DNA of 64,000 nt, taken from the NCBI GenBank assembly GCA_032153715.1, contig JALDYR010000002.1, positions 282,960 to 346,959 of the forward strand. The letters run 5' to 3'. The notes under the pieces are model-generated. The model saw only the letters and a program-made list of their open reading frames with translations, was not told the DNA's origin and ran no database searches. Below, piece by piece: positions 51,635 to 62,157 of this stretch (its first letter is position 1; every line of letters begins with the position of its first letter). This DNA comes from SEAL01 sp032153715. Lineage in GTDB: Bacteria; Patescibacteriota; Saccharimonadia; Saccharimonadales; Saccharimonadaceae. The translations under genes and the position numbers were made by a program.

Positions 51635-51682
51635 AGCGGTAAGGTGCCTATTTACTAAACAGGTAGAAGTGGCGGAGTGCGA

Positions 51683-52261
51683 CTATGAGTTGCTCTTGCC
51701 GCTCATAAGAACGCGAAGATAATCGTACATCAATCCTAGTATCCACCCGAGAATGCCAGCGCCAAGAGTTTCAAAGCCAGAGAGGGTGTAGCCATAGTTT
51801 TTGGCAATTAGGTAGAGGGCGGTGACTGTCAAAAAAGCAAAGATACTGGCGGCAAGGAGCGCATTTGGACGGGCGACGGTTGCGCCGAGAAAGTCGCTAG
51901 TCTTTTCAACTGCCTTGTTATGAATAAATTTACTGAACGCGCGACTGCTGGGTGTCATATCGGCCTGGATGTGGTGCATATGACTGTGAAAGCTGGCTTC
52001 GCGTTGCTTTTTGCTAATTGGTCCACGGCGTTCAGCGGGTGACGCTTCGCGTTGCACGGGCGTTGTTTGCTTTTCCTTAGCGGCTTGCTGTGCTTCCGCC
52101 AGGGCTTCTTTTGCAGTGTCTTTTACCTCGGTGGCATGCTTTGCCTCGGCGCGCTCGAGCTTGTCTCGGAGCGCTTCACGACGCTCGAGGTTGATTGCCT
52201 CTAGCTCTTCGGGTGACGAAGTGTGCTCGGGCGTTTTATGTAATGCTTCTGGATTGCTCAT
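51683..52261 (-). CDS. Coiled-coil membrane protein, hypothetical
   Basis: 192 residues. Long charged helix (about 15-75, ALRDKLERAEAKHATEVKDT), a basic linker, then two C-terminal membrane helices (about 132-152 and 160-185). Not recognised. Likely cotranscribed with the gene at 52288, 26 nt upstream. Confidence 0.7.
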   Translation of the reverse strand: MSNPEALHKTPEHTSSPEELEAINLERREALRDKLERAEAKHATEVKDTAKEALAEAQQAAKEKQTTPVQREASPAERRGPISKKQREASFHSHMHHIQADMTPSSRAFSKFIHNKAVEKTSDFLGATVARPNALLAASIFAFLTVTALYLIAKNYGYTLSGFETLGAGILGWILGLMYDYLRVLMSGKSNS

Positions 52262-52287
52262 AATGTTATTCCCACCTCATTATCTCT

Positions 52288-53472
52288 TTAAATTGTACCA
52301 GTGTTTAGACTGTGGCGTATTAGACGAATTTCTTTTTTCATTTGCCGAGTACGAACATAGAAGTAAACGACGAGGGTAACAAAGATTGCTGAAATCACGA
52401 GGTTGATAGCGATACTGGTTGGCGGTAGTTCGCTAATAATACCCTCTAGTCCTTTTAATGACGGGCATTCAACGGGAATGCGTACGGTCGTACCAAACGA
52501 GGTTGCCATGACGCAGTCGTATGAATTGCCATTGCTTGTGCCGGTTGCGGTTGCTGGAATATCGGCAAGCAGTTGCACGACAAAGGTTCGCTGCTCGGTT
52601 GCGCCCGGGGCGAGCGTAGTTGCTGGCCAGAGGAGCTGCTTGGTCTCGCTGTCAATTGAGCCGCCTCCAGCATCAATTAATGTTGCATATTCGAGTGCGT
52701 CACTTAGATGCACATTAAATGTTGTTGCAGCAGCGCGATTACTCGTATTTTTCGCCGTAATCGTGTAGGTGATTTTGTCAAAGGCTCGGGCAGGTGACTG
52801 GGTGGCGTCGGCCGTGTCTTTGGTGACATTGGCGGTAATCAATGATCGAACAACCGGATTGTTATCAGTAAGGGGGGTGATAGTCGACGGCTTGCCTTGT
52901 GTTGCAAGTCCGGCACTACTTTTAATGACAGCAAACCAGCCGAGTTTTGCGGAAGTGCCAATATACGCTTGATATGTCTTGCCGTGCTCTTTTGCGGGAG
53001 CACGCGTATCGGCAAGCGCGAGCGGGCTGCTGTAGCGAATTCCTTTGCCGCCGGTACTGCGATTATACGAGAAGCTGATTTCACCTTGATCTTCAGTGTA
53101 CTGAGCGTAGCGGGTTACGGCATAGAGGCCATCTTGTGAGTTAATAACACCAGGCGCCGTCGCGGCAATTTCTTCACGCGTCACGCCAGCCGTGGTATAA
53201 ATATCCTTAATATCTTCACTATTCTTGTCATAGCGTGCCAGGAAGTCGTCAATATTTTGCACGCCGCCACGAATCAAATCTTGCTCACTCGAAGCGTTCG
53301 CTGACTCTGGGGGAGAAAAAACTGCAAGCGACTGCACAAGGAGTGCTAGTACGGTAAAGACAATCGTTAGTTGGCGTGTCACCTCTTCTTTCCGTAGGCG
53401 GCGTGCGTAAAATCCAACCTGTGTAATAAGTGCAGGGCTGAATGACAGATTTGAGATAAGCTTCCGAAACAT
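52288..53472 (-). CDS. Membrane-anchored surface protein with a DUF11-like repeat
   Basis: 394 residues. Basic N-terminus and signal anchor (about 34-58), an extracytoplasmic region, a DUF11-type beta domain (about 235-330: KITYTITAKNTSNRAA, LPGATEQRTFVVQL-like LAPGATEQRTFVVQL), a membrane helix (about 350-372) and a short charged cytoplasmic tail. DUF11 repeats occur in wall proteins. Placed beside the VirD4-like gene but on the other strand. Confidence 0.75.
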   Translation of the reverse strand: MFRKLISNLSFSPALITQVGFYARRLRKEEVTRQLTIVFTVLALLVQSLAVFSPPESANASSEQDLIRGGVQNIDDFLARYDKNSEDIKDIYTTAGVTREEIAATAPGVINSQDGLYAVTRYAQYTEDQGEISFSYNRSTGGKGIRYSSPLALADTRAPAKEHGKTYQAYIGTSAKLGWFAVIKSSAGLATQGKPSTITPLTDNNPVVRSLITANVTKDTADATQSPARAFDKITYTITAKNTSNRAAATTFNVHLSDALEYATLIDAGGGSIDSETKQLLWPATTLAPGATEQRTFVVQLLADIPATATGTSNGNSYDCVMATSFGTTVRIPVECPSLKGLEGIISELPPTSIAINLVISAIFVTLVVYFYVRTRQMKKEIRLIRHSLNTGTI

Positions 53473-53544
53473 GATTTTGGTTTTTTATTTTTGTAACCTC
53501 TTGTGGTTTAGAATAGCATAAGAATTGTGTTCAATGCAATGGCC

Positions 53545-53573
53545 TTGAGTGAATACAAATAGTTCGATATAAT
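53545..53573 (+). promoter_or_regulatory. Promoter of gyrB-gyrA
   Basis: TTGAGT (53545-53550), 17 nt, TATAAT (53568-53573). It gives a leader of about 38 nt with the Shine-Dalgarno gaggg. Confidence 0.8.
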
Positions 53574-53617
53574 AGGCATAAAGTAAATAGCTGAACAGCG
53601 TAAATAGTGAGGGAATA

Positions 53618-55603
53618 ATGGCTAAACAAACAAATGACGGCTCTTATGATGGGTCGCAGATTCAAGTACTTGAGGGACTTGAGCCGGTTCGTAAGCGTCC
53701 TGGTATGTACATTGGTAGCACTGGCTACGATGGTGTCCATCATTTAATTAAGGAAATTGCCGATAACTCTATTGACGAGGCTATTGCCGGCCACGCAACT
53801 CGCGTTGATGTCACCATTCTTGAGGATGGTGGTATTACTATTAGCGACGATGGCCGCGGTATTCCAGTGGATAAGCATCCAAAAACCGGCCTGAGTACGC
53901 TTGAAACCGTCCTGACCGTACTTCATGCCGGCGGTAAGTTCGGCGGTGGCGGCTATAAAGTGTCATCAGGTCTCCACGGCGTTGGTTCCAGTGTCGTGAA
54001 TGCTTTGTCGAAGCATATGATCGCTGAAGTGGTTAATAATAAAGGCGAGCTGTACCGCATCGAGTTTGAACGCGGCGGTGTAAAAGTTCCATTTAAGAAG
54101 GTCGGCAAAACTGATCGCCCTAACGGCACAACGATTACGTTTTATCCAGATGAAACTATTTTTAAAGAGACGGTTACATTTGACTACAAGTGGGTGGTTG
54201 ATTATCTGCGGCACCAGGCGTACCTGACAAAAGGTATTTATGTCGCGGTTCGTGACGAACGCACTAAAGAACGTGCGGCGTTTTACTTTGAAGGTGGCAT
54301 CCAAAGCTACGTCAAGCACTTAAATATCGGCAAAGATGTCGTTAGCGACAGTGTCTTTTATGTTGAAAAACAAGTCGAAGACTCAATGGTCGAAGTGGCG
54401 GTTCAGTATAACGAAACCTTTGTCGAGCTCGTGAAGCCATTTGCGAACAACGTTTTGACACCCGATGGCGGTACGCACATCGTTGGATTCCGCTCGGCGC
54501 TCACGCGCGTTATCAACGAGTATGCGCGCAAAAGCAGCCTCCTGAAGGAAAAGGAAGATAACCTAACTGGTGAAGATATTCGCGAAGGCCTAACGGCAAT
54601 TATTTTGGTTAAGTTACCTGATCCACAATTCGAGGGCCAAACCAAGAACAAGCTTGGTAATCCTGAGGTGCGTCGCTACGTCGAGCAGGTGATGAACGAG
54701 TATTTCTCCTACTACCTTGATGAAAATCCAAATGTTGCCAAGAAAATTGTTGGCAAGGCGCTACTTGCTGCCCGTGCCCGCAAGGCTGCTCGTGCTGCCC
54801 GCGACAATGTTATCCGTAAGGGGGCGCTTGATGGACTAAGTCTGCCAGGTAAATTGTCTGACTGTAGTAGTAAGAACCCGGCCGACTCAGAGATTTACAT
54901 TGTCGAGGGAGACTCTGCGGGTGGATCAGCTAAATCAGGTCGCGATAGTAAGACGCAAGCGATTTTGCCGCTTCGTGGTAAAGTTCTCAACGTCGAACGC
55001 GCTCGCTTGGATCGAATGCTTAATAATAACGAAATCGTTAGCTTGATTAAGGCGCTAGGTGTTGGAATTGGCGATCAATTTGACCTTAACGGGCTTCGCT
55101 ATCACCGTATTATTATTATGACCGATGCCGATGTCGACGGTAGTCACATCTCAACACTGCTCTTAACATTCCTATTCCGCTACATGAAAGAGGTAATTGA
55201 CGGTGGTCACGTCTACTTGGCGAAACCACCACTCTTCCTGTTGAAGGCGGCGGGTAATAAGCGCTGGTATGCGTATAGCGATGAAGAACGTGATGATATC
55301 ATTCGCCAACTCACCGAAGAACGAAGAGCTCGCGGGACGGCTATTGACCCGACTGATTCACTTTTGAAGCAAGCTGGTTTGAATGATGTTCAGCGTTATA
55401 AGGGTCTTGGCGAAATGGATGCTGAACAACTTTGGGATACAACAATGAACCCAGAAAATCGTGTCTTGGTTCAAGTAAAAGTGGATGACGCCGAAAAAGC
55501 TGACGCGATTTTCACAAAGCTTATGGGTGACGAAGTTCAGCTACGTAAGAGCTTTATTCAGACCCGCGCAAAAGATGTTAACCTCGAGGAATTGGATGTT
55601 TAA
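53618..55603 (+). CDS. gyrB: DNA gyrase subunit B
   Basis: 661 residues. GHKL ATPase: EIADNSIDEA, DDGRGIPVD, GLHGVGSSVVNAL; TOPRIM: EGDSAGGSAKSG and MTDADVDGSHI. It ends in the GyrB tail GLGEMDAEQLWDTTM. Works with GyrA to introduce negative supercoils. Its stop overlaps the gyrA start. Confidence 0.97.
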   Translation: MAKQTNDGSYDGSQIQVLEGLEPVRKRPGMYIGSTGYDGVHHLIKEIADNSIDEAIAGHATRVDVTILEDGGITISDDGRGIPVDKHPKTGLSTLETVLTVLHAGGKFGGGGYKVSSGLHGVGSSVVNALSKHMIAEVVNNKGELYRIEFERGGVKVPFKKVGKTDRPNGTTITFYPDETIFKETVTFDYKWVVDYLRHQAYLTKGIYVAVRDERTKERAAFYFEGGIQSYVKHLNIGKDVVSDSVFYVEKQVEDSMVEVAVQYNETFVELVKPFANNVLTPDGGTHIVGFRSALTRVINEYARKSSLLKEKEDNLTGEDIREGLTAIILVKLPDPQFEGQTKNKLGNPEVRRYVEQVMNEYFSYYLDENPNVAKKIVGKALLAARARKAARAARDNVIRKGALDGLSLPGKLSDCSSKNPADSEIYIVEGDSAGGSAKSGRDSKTQAILPLRGKVLNVERARLDRMLNNNEIVSLIKALGVGIGDQFDLNGLRYHRIIIMTDADVDGSHISTLLLTFLFRYMKEVIDGGHVYLAKPPLFLLKAAGNKRWYAYSDEERDDIIRQLTEERRARGTAIDPTDSLLKQAGLNDVQRYKGLGEMDAEQLWDTTMNPENRVLVQVKVDDAEKADAIFTKLMGDEVQLRKSFIQTRAKDVNLEELDV

Positions 55604-58122
55604 TGATGGACAACGATGATAAAAATACACCACTAGAAGGCGAAGTTGTCGCACCAGTTCAGACACACTCAAAGGTACTAGAGAATCGTACTGTTGAAGA
55701 TGTGATGGAAGATAGCTTCCTGCGCTATTCAATGAGCGTGATTATTGACCGTGCTTTGCCAGATGTTCGTGACGGTATGAAGCCGGTACATCGTCGTATT
55801 TTGTACACGATGGGCGAACAAGGTTTGCGTCCGGGCGGTAAATTTGCCAAGTCAGCGCGTATTGCCGGTGAAGTAATGGGTAAATATCACCCACACGGTG
55901 ACAGTTCGATTTACGATTCAATGGTGCGTTTGGCTCAAGACTGGGTAATGCGTTACCCGCTCGTCAATGGCCAGGGTAACTTCGGTTCAATGGATGGCGA
56001 CCCAGCCGCAGCTAGTCGTTATACTGAGGCTCGTCTTGGACGAGCTGGCAACGAAATGCTGAACGACCTTGATAAAGAAACGGTTGATTTTCGCGATAAC
56101 TACGACGGTTCCGAGCAAGAGCCTGTTGTTTTGCCGGCGAAACTACCAAACTTGCTGCTCAACGGTCAGATTGGTATTGCTGTTGGTATGGCGACGAACA
56201 TCCCGCCTCATAACCTTGGTGAGTTAGTTGATGCTACGATTGAGTTGATTGACAACAAAGAGGCGACAATTGACGACCTGTTGAAGCATGTAAAGGGCCC
56301 TGATTTCCCTACAGGTGCGATTGTCTACGGTGGTGCGCCAATGAAGCAGGCCTATCAAACTGGTCGCGGTAGCGTGACAATTCGTGCGGTTGCAAATATT
56401 GAAGAGACTAAAAAGGGTCGCCATCAGATTGTCGTGACGGAGATGCCGTATGCTGTCAATAAAGCTACGTTGATTGAAAAGATTGCTGAACTCGTAAAAG
56501 ATAAGAAGCTAACGACCATTAGTGATCTTCGTGACGAAAGTGCTCGCGGTAAAGTCCGAGTAGTTATCGAACTCAAGAAAGACGCGTATCCAAAGAAAGT
56601 ACTAAACCAGCTCTTTAAGATGACGTCACTTCAGACGAGCTTCCACTTTAATATGCTGGCGTTGATTGACGGTATTCAGCCTCGTATTCTTGGACTTCAG
56701 GAAATTCTCAGCGAATTCTTAAAGCATCGTCAGGTTGTCGTGCGCCGCCGGACGGAATACGAACTGCGTAAAGCTAAAGAGCGCGCACATATTCTCGAAG
56801 GCTACAAGATTGCCCTTGATCATATTGATGAGGTTATTAAGACGATCCGTGCCAGTAAGACAAGCGAAGAGGCCGAAAAGAACTTGATTGAGAAGTTCAA
56901 GCTGAGCGAAATTCAAGCTAAGGCAATTCTAGCGATGCAACTCCGTCGCTTAACAGGTCTTGAGCGCGAAGCAATTGAAAATGAATTGAAGGAATTGCTT
57001 GCACTCATCGCAAAATTAGAAGCAATTTTGGCAGACGAGGAAGAGATTCTTAAGATCGTTAAGACTGAGCTGCTTGAAATGAAAGAGAAGTATGGTGACG
57101 AGCGACGCTCGCAGCTGATTAATCACGAACTCGGTAAGTTTAGTGATGAGGAATTGATTCCAGAAGAAGACAGTGTGATTTTGTTAACGACAGAGAATTA
57201 TATCAAACGAACACTCCTGAGTGAATATCGCCGCCAAAACCGTGGTGGCAAGGGAAAACGCGGCATGTCGACAAAGGAAGAAGACGTGATTGATCAATTG
57301 GTCCCAGCAAGTACGCATGACTATCTCTTATTCTTTACGAACCGCGGTCGTATTTTCCGCTTGAAGGCGTATGAAGTTCCAGCGGCAAGCTTGCAGGCAA
57401 AGGGTGTTGCTGCGGTGAACTTACTACAGATGCAGCCGGAAGAGAAGATCACCTCTATTATTCGTCATGAAAAAGATGCGAAAGATGACGGCTACCTCTT
57501 TATGGCAACCATCAAGGGCACGATTAAGAAGACGCCACTGAAGGATTATGCGAACATTCGTACAAATGGGTTGATTGCAATCAAGCTTGATGATGGCGAT
57601 GAGCTTCGCTGGATCCAAAAGACGACAGGCGAGAATGATGTTATCATCTCGACGTCCGCCGGTCAGGCAATTCGTTTCAACGAAAAGGACGCTCGTCCAA
57701 TGGGTCGTGCCGCTCGCGGTGTACGCGGAGTGCGTCTCCGACCAAATGACAGTGTTGTCGGTATGGATATTGTTTCCGATGATGGACGCAGCCTGTTGGT
57801 TATCAGCCAGAATGGCTACGGTAAAGCAACAAAGGTGACAAACTTCCCAAGTCATAAACGTGGCGGGGTTGGCATCAAGGCGGCGGTCGTGACGGCAAAA
57901 ACTGGTCCAATCATTGCCGTCCGCACCCTGGAGGCGGATGCAAGCGAAGTACTACTTATCTCGAATAAAGGACAAGCGATTCGCGTTGCATTGAAGGATA
58001 TTCCGACACTCGGTCGTACGACGCAAGGTGTTCGTATCATGCGCATGGGTGAGGGTGACAAGGTGTCATCACTTGGCCTGATGCCTGAACAAGCACAAGT
58101 TGAAGAAGAGGTAGAGGAGTAA
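55603..58122 (+). CDS. gyrA: DNA gyrase subunit A
   Basis: 839 residues. Breakage-rejoining domain with the active Tyr in AASRYTEARLG, QGNFGSMDGD, coiled-coil and C-terminal beta-pinwheel. The GyrA box is QNRGGKG instead of QRRGGKG, a small change. The start overlaps gyrB (TAATG); the second ATG 3 nt later is equally possible. Confidence 0.97.
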   Translation: MMDNDDKNTPLEGEVVAPVQTHSKVLENRTVEDVMEDSFLRYSMSVIIDRALPDVRDGMKPVHRRILYTMGEQGLRPGGKFAKSARIAGEVMGKYHPHGDSSIYDSMVRLAQDWVMRYPLVNGQGNFGSMDGDPAAASRYTEARLGRAGNEMLNDLDKETVDFRDNYDGSEQEPVVLPAKLPNLLLNGQIGIAVGMATNIPPHNLGELVDATIELIDNKEATIDDLLKHVKGPDFPTGAIVYGGAPMKQAYQTGRGSVTIRAVANIEETKKGRHQIVVTEMPYAVNKATLIEKIAELVKDKKLTTISDLRDESARGKVRVVIELKKDAYPKKVLNQLFKMTSLQTSFHFNMLALIDGIQPRILGLQEILSEFLKHRQVVVRRRTEYELRKAKERAHILEGYKIALDHIDEVIKTIRASKTSEEAEKNLIEKFKLSEIQAKAILAMQLRRLTGLEREAIENELKELLALIAKLEAILADEEEILKIVKTELLEMKEKYGDERRSQLINHELGKFSDEELIPEEDSVILLTTENYIKRTLLSEYRRQNRGGKGKRGMSTKEEDVIDQLVPASTHDYLLFFTNRGRIFRLKAYEVPAASLQAKGVAAVNLLQMQPEEKITSIIRHEKDAKDDGYLFMATIKGTIKKTPLKDYANIRTNGLIAIKLDDGDELRWIQKTTGENDVIISTSAGQAIRFNEKDARPMGRAARGVRGVRLRPNDSVVGMDIVSDDGRSLLVISQNGYGKATKVTNFPSHKRGGVGIKAAVVTAKTGPIIAVRTLEADASEVLLISNKGQAIRVALKDIPTLGRTTQGVRIMRMGEGDKVSSLGLMPEQAQVEEEVEE

Positions 58123-58125
58123 ACG

Positions 58126-58551
58126 ATGCTGTCCCCTTACATTATTGCGATTATTGCCGCTTGGCTTACCGCACAAGGGGGGAAGTATCTCCTGGTTTCA
58201 TTGAAAACGCGCAGTCTGAATGGACTGCGCTACTTCTATCTATCAGGGGATATGCCCAGTGCGCATACTGCCACGGTGATTTCCCTCGTAACAGTCATTG
58301 CTCTTATAGATGGTGTACAGAGCGGTTTATTCGGCCTGGCGGTCCTCTTTGCAGGGATTACTATGTACGACGCTATTATGGTGCGTCGTTCAACAGGGGA
58401 GCAGGGTATAGCGATTCAGTCTCTTATTAAAGAGCTAAAAAGTGCTATCCTTGTACCCCGTGCCGCCAAGGGTCACCGCCCTGTAGAAGTGCTTGTTGGA
58501 GCGGGTTTGGGTGTGCTTGTTGGGGCAGTTGTATTTTTAGCGACAAGATAA
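58126..58551 (+). CDS. Divergent PAP2-family membrane protein
   Basis: 141 residues with four membrane helices. SGDMPSAHTA and the C-terminal GHRPVEVLVG match the divergent PAP2 (DUF212) family, in which phosphatase activity is likely but not established. It lies 3 nt after gyrA and is probably cotranscribed. Confidence 0.88.
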   Translation: MLSPYIIAIIAAWLTAQGGKYLLVSLKTRSLNGLRYFYLSGDMPSAHTATVISLVTVIALIDGVQSGLFGLAVLFAGITMYDAIMVRRSTGEQGIAIQSLIKELKSAILVPRAAKGHRPVEVLVGAGLGVLVGAVVFLATR

Positions 58552-58564
58552 TTTAAAAATACCC

Positions 58565-58594
58565 TTGACCATCACCCTAATCGTGCGGTATGCT
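58565..58594 (+). promoter_or_regulatory. Promoter of 16S rRNA
   Basis: TTGACC (58565-58570), 18 nt, TATGCT (58589-58594), about 150 nt before the mature 5' end. Confidence 0.7.
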
Positions 58595-58670
58595 AAGTAT
58601 CAGTCTGGTCGCCGGCATGAAGCCAAGAGCGAAACAAGAGCTGTGGAGTTCTAACAGATGATTAATTGAA

Positions 58671-58684
58671 CTTTGACAATTTAG
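58671..58684 (+). promoter_or_regulatory. boxA-like antitermination element in the 16S leader
   Basis: ctttgacaatttag resembles gtttaacaatttgg at 62072-62085 in the 23S leader and the boxA core of rrn operons. Confidence 0.5.
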
Positions 58685-58743
58685 TTGTGCAATATCATCG
58701 TCAGTTTATATGAGTTTAGATGGTCAATTTATTGATACATCTT

Positions 58744-60218
<1,475 letters not shown>

Positions 60219-60383
60219 CTAGGGAGAGTTATGCCAGAGAAACGAGTAATCTTTCTCTGAAGCTAGGTCGGTCTTGTTATTATGATGAGCTTACATAATA
60301 ACGTTTGTTCCTTCGGGAACAAGACTAAGTTCAAAAAAATGTATAACCCGACGTTTGATGTTGCACAACTAAATTACCAAAGT

Positions 60384-60414
60384 AAAAAGACCTCCGATAT
60401 TTGGAGGTCTTTTT
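60384..60414 (+). terminator. Terminator of 16S transcript
   Basis: 12-bp stem aaaaagacctcc / ggaggtcttttt. Confidence 0.88.
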
Positions 60415-60452
60415 GATATTTTGAAATAGGTACGTTAACGTATATTTATAAT

Positions 60453-60484
60453 AAAATACCCCCTCATGAATGAGGGGGTATTTT
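60453..60484. terminator. Second, bidirectional terminator
   Basis: 14-bp stem aaaataccccctca / tgagggggtatttt between the 16S unit and the convergent small gene. Confidence 0.88.
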
Positions 60485-60497
60485 GCGTGTTTGTGTA

Positions 60498-60743
60498 CTA
60501 GCCGTTGGTAAGGCCGCCAAAGAGGAGCCCGAAGAACCATGCAAGAAACACCGTGTGAATATTGACCATAAAGACAAGGCCGGCAATGACGGTAATCAGG
60601 GCGGCGAGCTTGTATTTCTCGTAACTGCCCATGCCGCCACCGAAATTATCAGCAACCCACATATGGTATTTCATGAATAGACCGCCGGCAACCGTGACCA
60701 TTAGGCCAACGACGAACCACGCTGTGCTAAATTCGTATTCCAT
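60498..60743 (-). CDS. Small two- or three-helix membrane protein between 16S and tRNA operon
   Basis: 81 residues from the ATG at 60743 (MEYEFSTAWF). Membrane segments near 7-28, 42-62 and 63-78, and a Gly-rich loop (DNFGGGMGSYEKY). The start is set by TATAAT ending 7 nt upstream; an in-frame start 24 nt earlier would lie on the -10 box. Function unknown. It is unusual to find a protein gene here, between 16S and 23S. Confidence 0.72.
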   Translation of the reverse strand: MEYEFSTAWFVVGLMVTVAGGLFMKYHMWVADNFGGGMGSYEKYKLAALITVIAGLVFMVNIHTVFLAWFFGLLFGGLTNG

Positions 60744-60750
60744 GTCGCTT

Positions 60751-60756
60751 ATTATA
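60751..60756 (-). promoter_or_regulatory. -10 box of the 81-residue gene, leaderless spacing
   Basis: Minus-strand TATAAT ending 7 nt before the ATG at 60743. Confidence 0.65.
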
Positions 60757-60794
60757 ACGGAGCTCAAGAAAATAACCTAGGATGAATTTACCCC

Positions 60795-60823
60795 TTGATA
60801 CTTCGGCTCAACTACGCTAAAAT
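60795..60823 (+). promoter_or_regulatory. Promoter of the Ala-Val-Ile tRNA operon
   Basis: TTGATA (60795-60800), 17 nt, TAAAAT (60818-60823), start expected near 60830. Confidence 0.72.
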
Positions 60824-60846
60824 ATATAAAGTTCGCGCATGCGTAT

Positions 60847-60923
60847 GGGGCAATAGCTCAGTTGGCTAGAGCACCTGCTTTGCAAGCAGGGGGTCCGGGG
60901 TTCGAGTCCCCGTTGCTCCACCA
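60847..60923 (+). tRNA. tRNA-Ala (anticodon TGC)
   Basis: Acceptor GGGGCAA/TTGCTCC with G3:U70, anticodon loop TTTGCAA (TGC), discriminator A, encoded CCA. Confidence 0.97.
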
Positions 60924-60961
60924 GAGTATCCGCCCAAATAAGTTTGGACTGGTACTCTGGT
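60920..60961 (+). other. Hairpin that pairs with the CCA end of tRNA-Ala
   Basis: accagagta (60920-60928) / tactctggt (60953-60961), 9 bp, with an inner ccaaa/tttgg. The left arm begins with the tRNA's discriminator and CCA. Confidence 0.7.
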
Positions 60962-60990
60962 AACCATACCGGATGGTGCGCGAATGTTAT

Positions 60991-61026
60991 GGGGTGGACT
61001 GGGCTTTTGTCCAGGACACTCCACCA
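60991..61026 (+). ncRNA. tRNA-like minihelix with G3:U70 and ACCA end
   Basis: 36 nt: GGGGTG (60991-60996), GA, CTGG, an 8-nt loop (gcttttgt), CCAG, GA, CACTCC (61017-61022), ACCA (61023-61026). The 6-bp acceptor-like stem has G at position 3 opposite U; GA/GA can form tandem sheared pairs, so the hairpin is continuous. It lies in the transcribed spacer between tRNA-Ala and tRNA-Val. Whether it is processed or charged is unknown. Confidence 0.45.
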
Positions 61027-61058
61027 AAGTACTTTTATAGTAAATTGATTCATCTTGC

Positions 61059-61135
61059 GGGCGCTTAGCTCAGTTGGCTAGAGCACTTCGTTTACACCGA
61101 AGGGGTCGGGGGTTCGAGCCCCTCAGCGCCCACCA
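61059..61135 (+). tRNA. tRNA-Val (anticodon TAC)
   Basis: Acceptor GGGCGCT/AGCGCCC, anticodon stem CTTCG/CGAAG around TTTACAC (TAC), encoded CCA. Confidence 0.96.
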
Positions 61136-61168
61136 TGAATTGATTATAGAAAAACACCACGTACTCGT

Positions 61169-61245
61169 GGGCGATTAGCTCAGCTGGTTAGAGCGCGTCA
61201 CTGATAATGACGAGGTCGGAGGTTCAAGTCCCTCATCGCCCACCA
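61169..61245 (+). tRNA. tRNA-Ile (anticodon GAT)
   Basis: Acceptor GGGCGAT/ATCGCCC, anticodon stem CGTCA/TGACG around CTGATAA (GAT), encoded CCA. Confidence 0.97.
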
Positions 61246-61264
61246 CTATGTGGTGTTTTTTTAT
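61241..61264 (+). terminator. Terminator overlapping the tRNA-Ile CCA
   Basis: caccac (61241-61246) / gtggtg (61250-61255) then tttttt. The left arm includes the tRNA's CCA. Confidence 0.8.
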
Positions 61265-61304
61265 TTCTCGAGCAATGATAATTGATTTATTTATACAATT
61301 ATGG

Positions 61305-61310
61305 TATAAT
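61305..61310 (+). promoter_or_regulatory. -10 box of the 145-residue gene
   Basis: TATAAT ends 11 nt before the ATG at 61322, so the leader is about 4-5 nt. Confidence 0.5.
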
Positions 61311-61321
61311 AAATATGAATC

Positions 61322-61759
61322 ATGAACAAGGAATATTATTCATCAACGGCGGACAGTCATGAGGCTACAGCCACGGCTGATGGGGTTAGTGAATATATTC
61401 TTGATAGTTCTGAAGACCTTGAGATTGATCTCGGAGTTGCTAGGCTGGAGCGAGATTGTGATCCGCAGTTGGATTGGCCCGAAAGCGACCCGGCAGGGCA
61501 CATTAGTGATGAGGGGTATAATCGCCGTTTGAACTACAGATTGACTCGTGTCGGTTACTTACTGGATGCTGTGCGGCTGCATATTGAAGATGAAGCTGCG
61601 GCACAGGAGTGGCTTTCTCTGAAGCGGGCAGTTCAGGATACTAAATTGCAGTCTAATATATATGCAAAGATAGACCCGGTGATTGAGCTTGAGGCTTTCG
61701 TGTATGATTTCACTAAGTCCTTTAATGTAACGGAAAGTGACTACATAGCTGTTCAGTAG
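61322..61759 (+). CDS. Acidic hypothetical protein between tRNA-Ile and 23S
   Basis: 145 residues, strongly acidic, soluble and mainly helical (LTRVGYLLDAVRLHIEDEAAA, WLSLKRAVQDTKLQ). No recognised family. The start follows a -10 box by 11 nt. Confidence 0.6.
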   Translation: MNKEYYSSTADSHEATATADGVSEYILDSSEDLEIDLGVARLERDCDPQLDWPESDPAGHISDEGYNRRLNYRLTRVGYLLDAVRLHIEDEAAAQEWLSLKRAVQDTKLQSNIYAKIDPVIELEAFVYDFTKSFNVTESDYIAVQ

Positions 61760-62157
61760 CGGTAATTTACAGAGGTGAAGCTGTTGATACGGGGAATAAT
61801 CTAATGTGAGTAGAAAATTACAAGAAAAGGCTTGCAAAAAGAAGAGTCATGGACTATAGTTATTAGAAGTTAAGCGAACGTTCGAAAGAACCTCTGGCGG
61901 TGTGAAATTACAGACAAATCGGATTGCGCCGAATGTCACAAAAAAGACAACACCAAACCCCTAGACAAGCGAGTGTCCAGGTGGTAGGATAAGAAAGCTG
62001 ATTTGAGAGCAGATAGAAGATCATCAGGGTGATGAATTCGATTGTGTTCTCAAGTTGTGAGTACGCAGGATGTTTAACAATTTGGATGTAAGAAAATTTT
62101 TTAAAGATTGACGGCAGTAGTTGTTATTTAGCAATTACTAGTTAAGTCAATGCATAA
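61760..62157 (+). promoter_or_regulatory. Promoter and leader of 23S rRNA
   Basis: TTGCAA (61832-61837), 17 nt, TATAGT (61855-61860) starts a leader of about 290 nt. A second candidate (TAGACA, 17 nt, TAGGAT) lies near 61972-62000. A boxA-like gtttaacaatttgg is at 62072-62085. No gene is seen in this stretch. Confidence 0.65.

Noticed and set aside
60924..61030. A possible 5S rRNA or extra full tRNA after tRNA-Ala
   Set aside because: No 5S consensus and no complete cloverleaf; only the hairpins described are supported.
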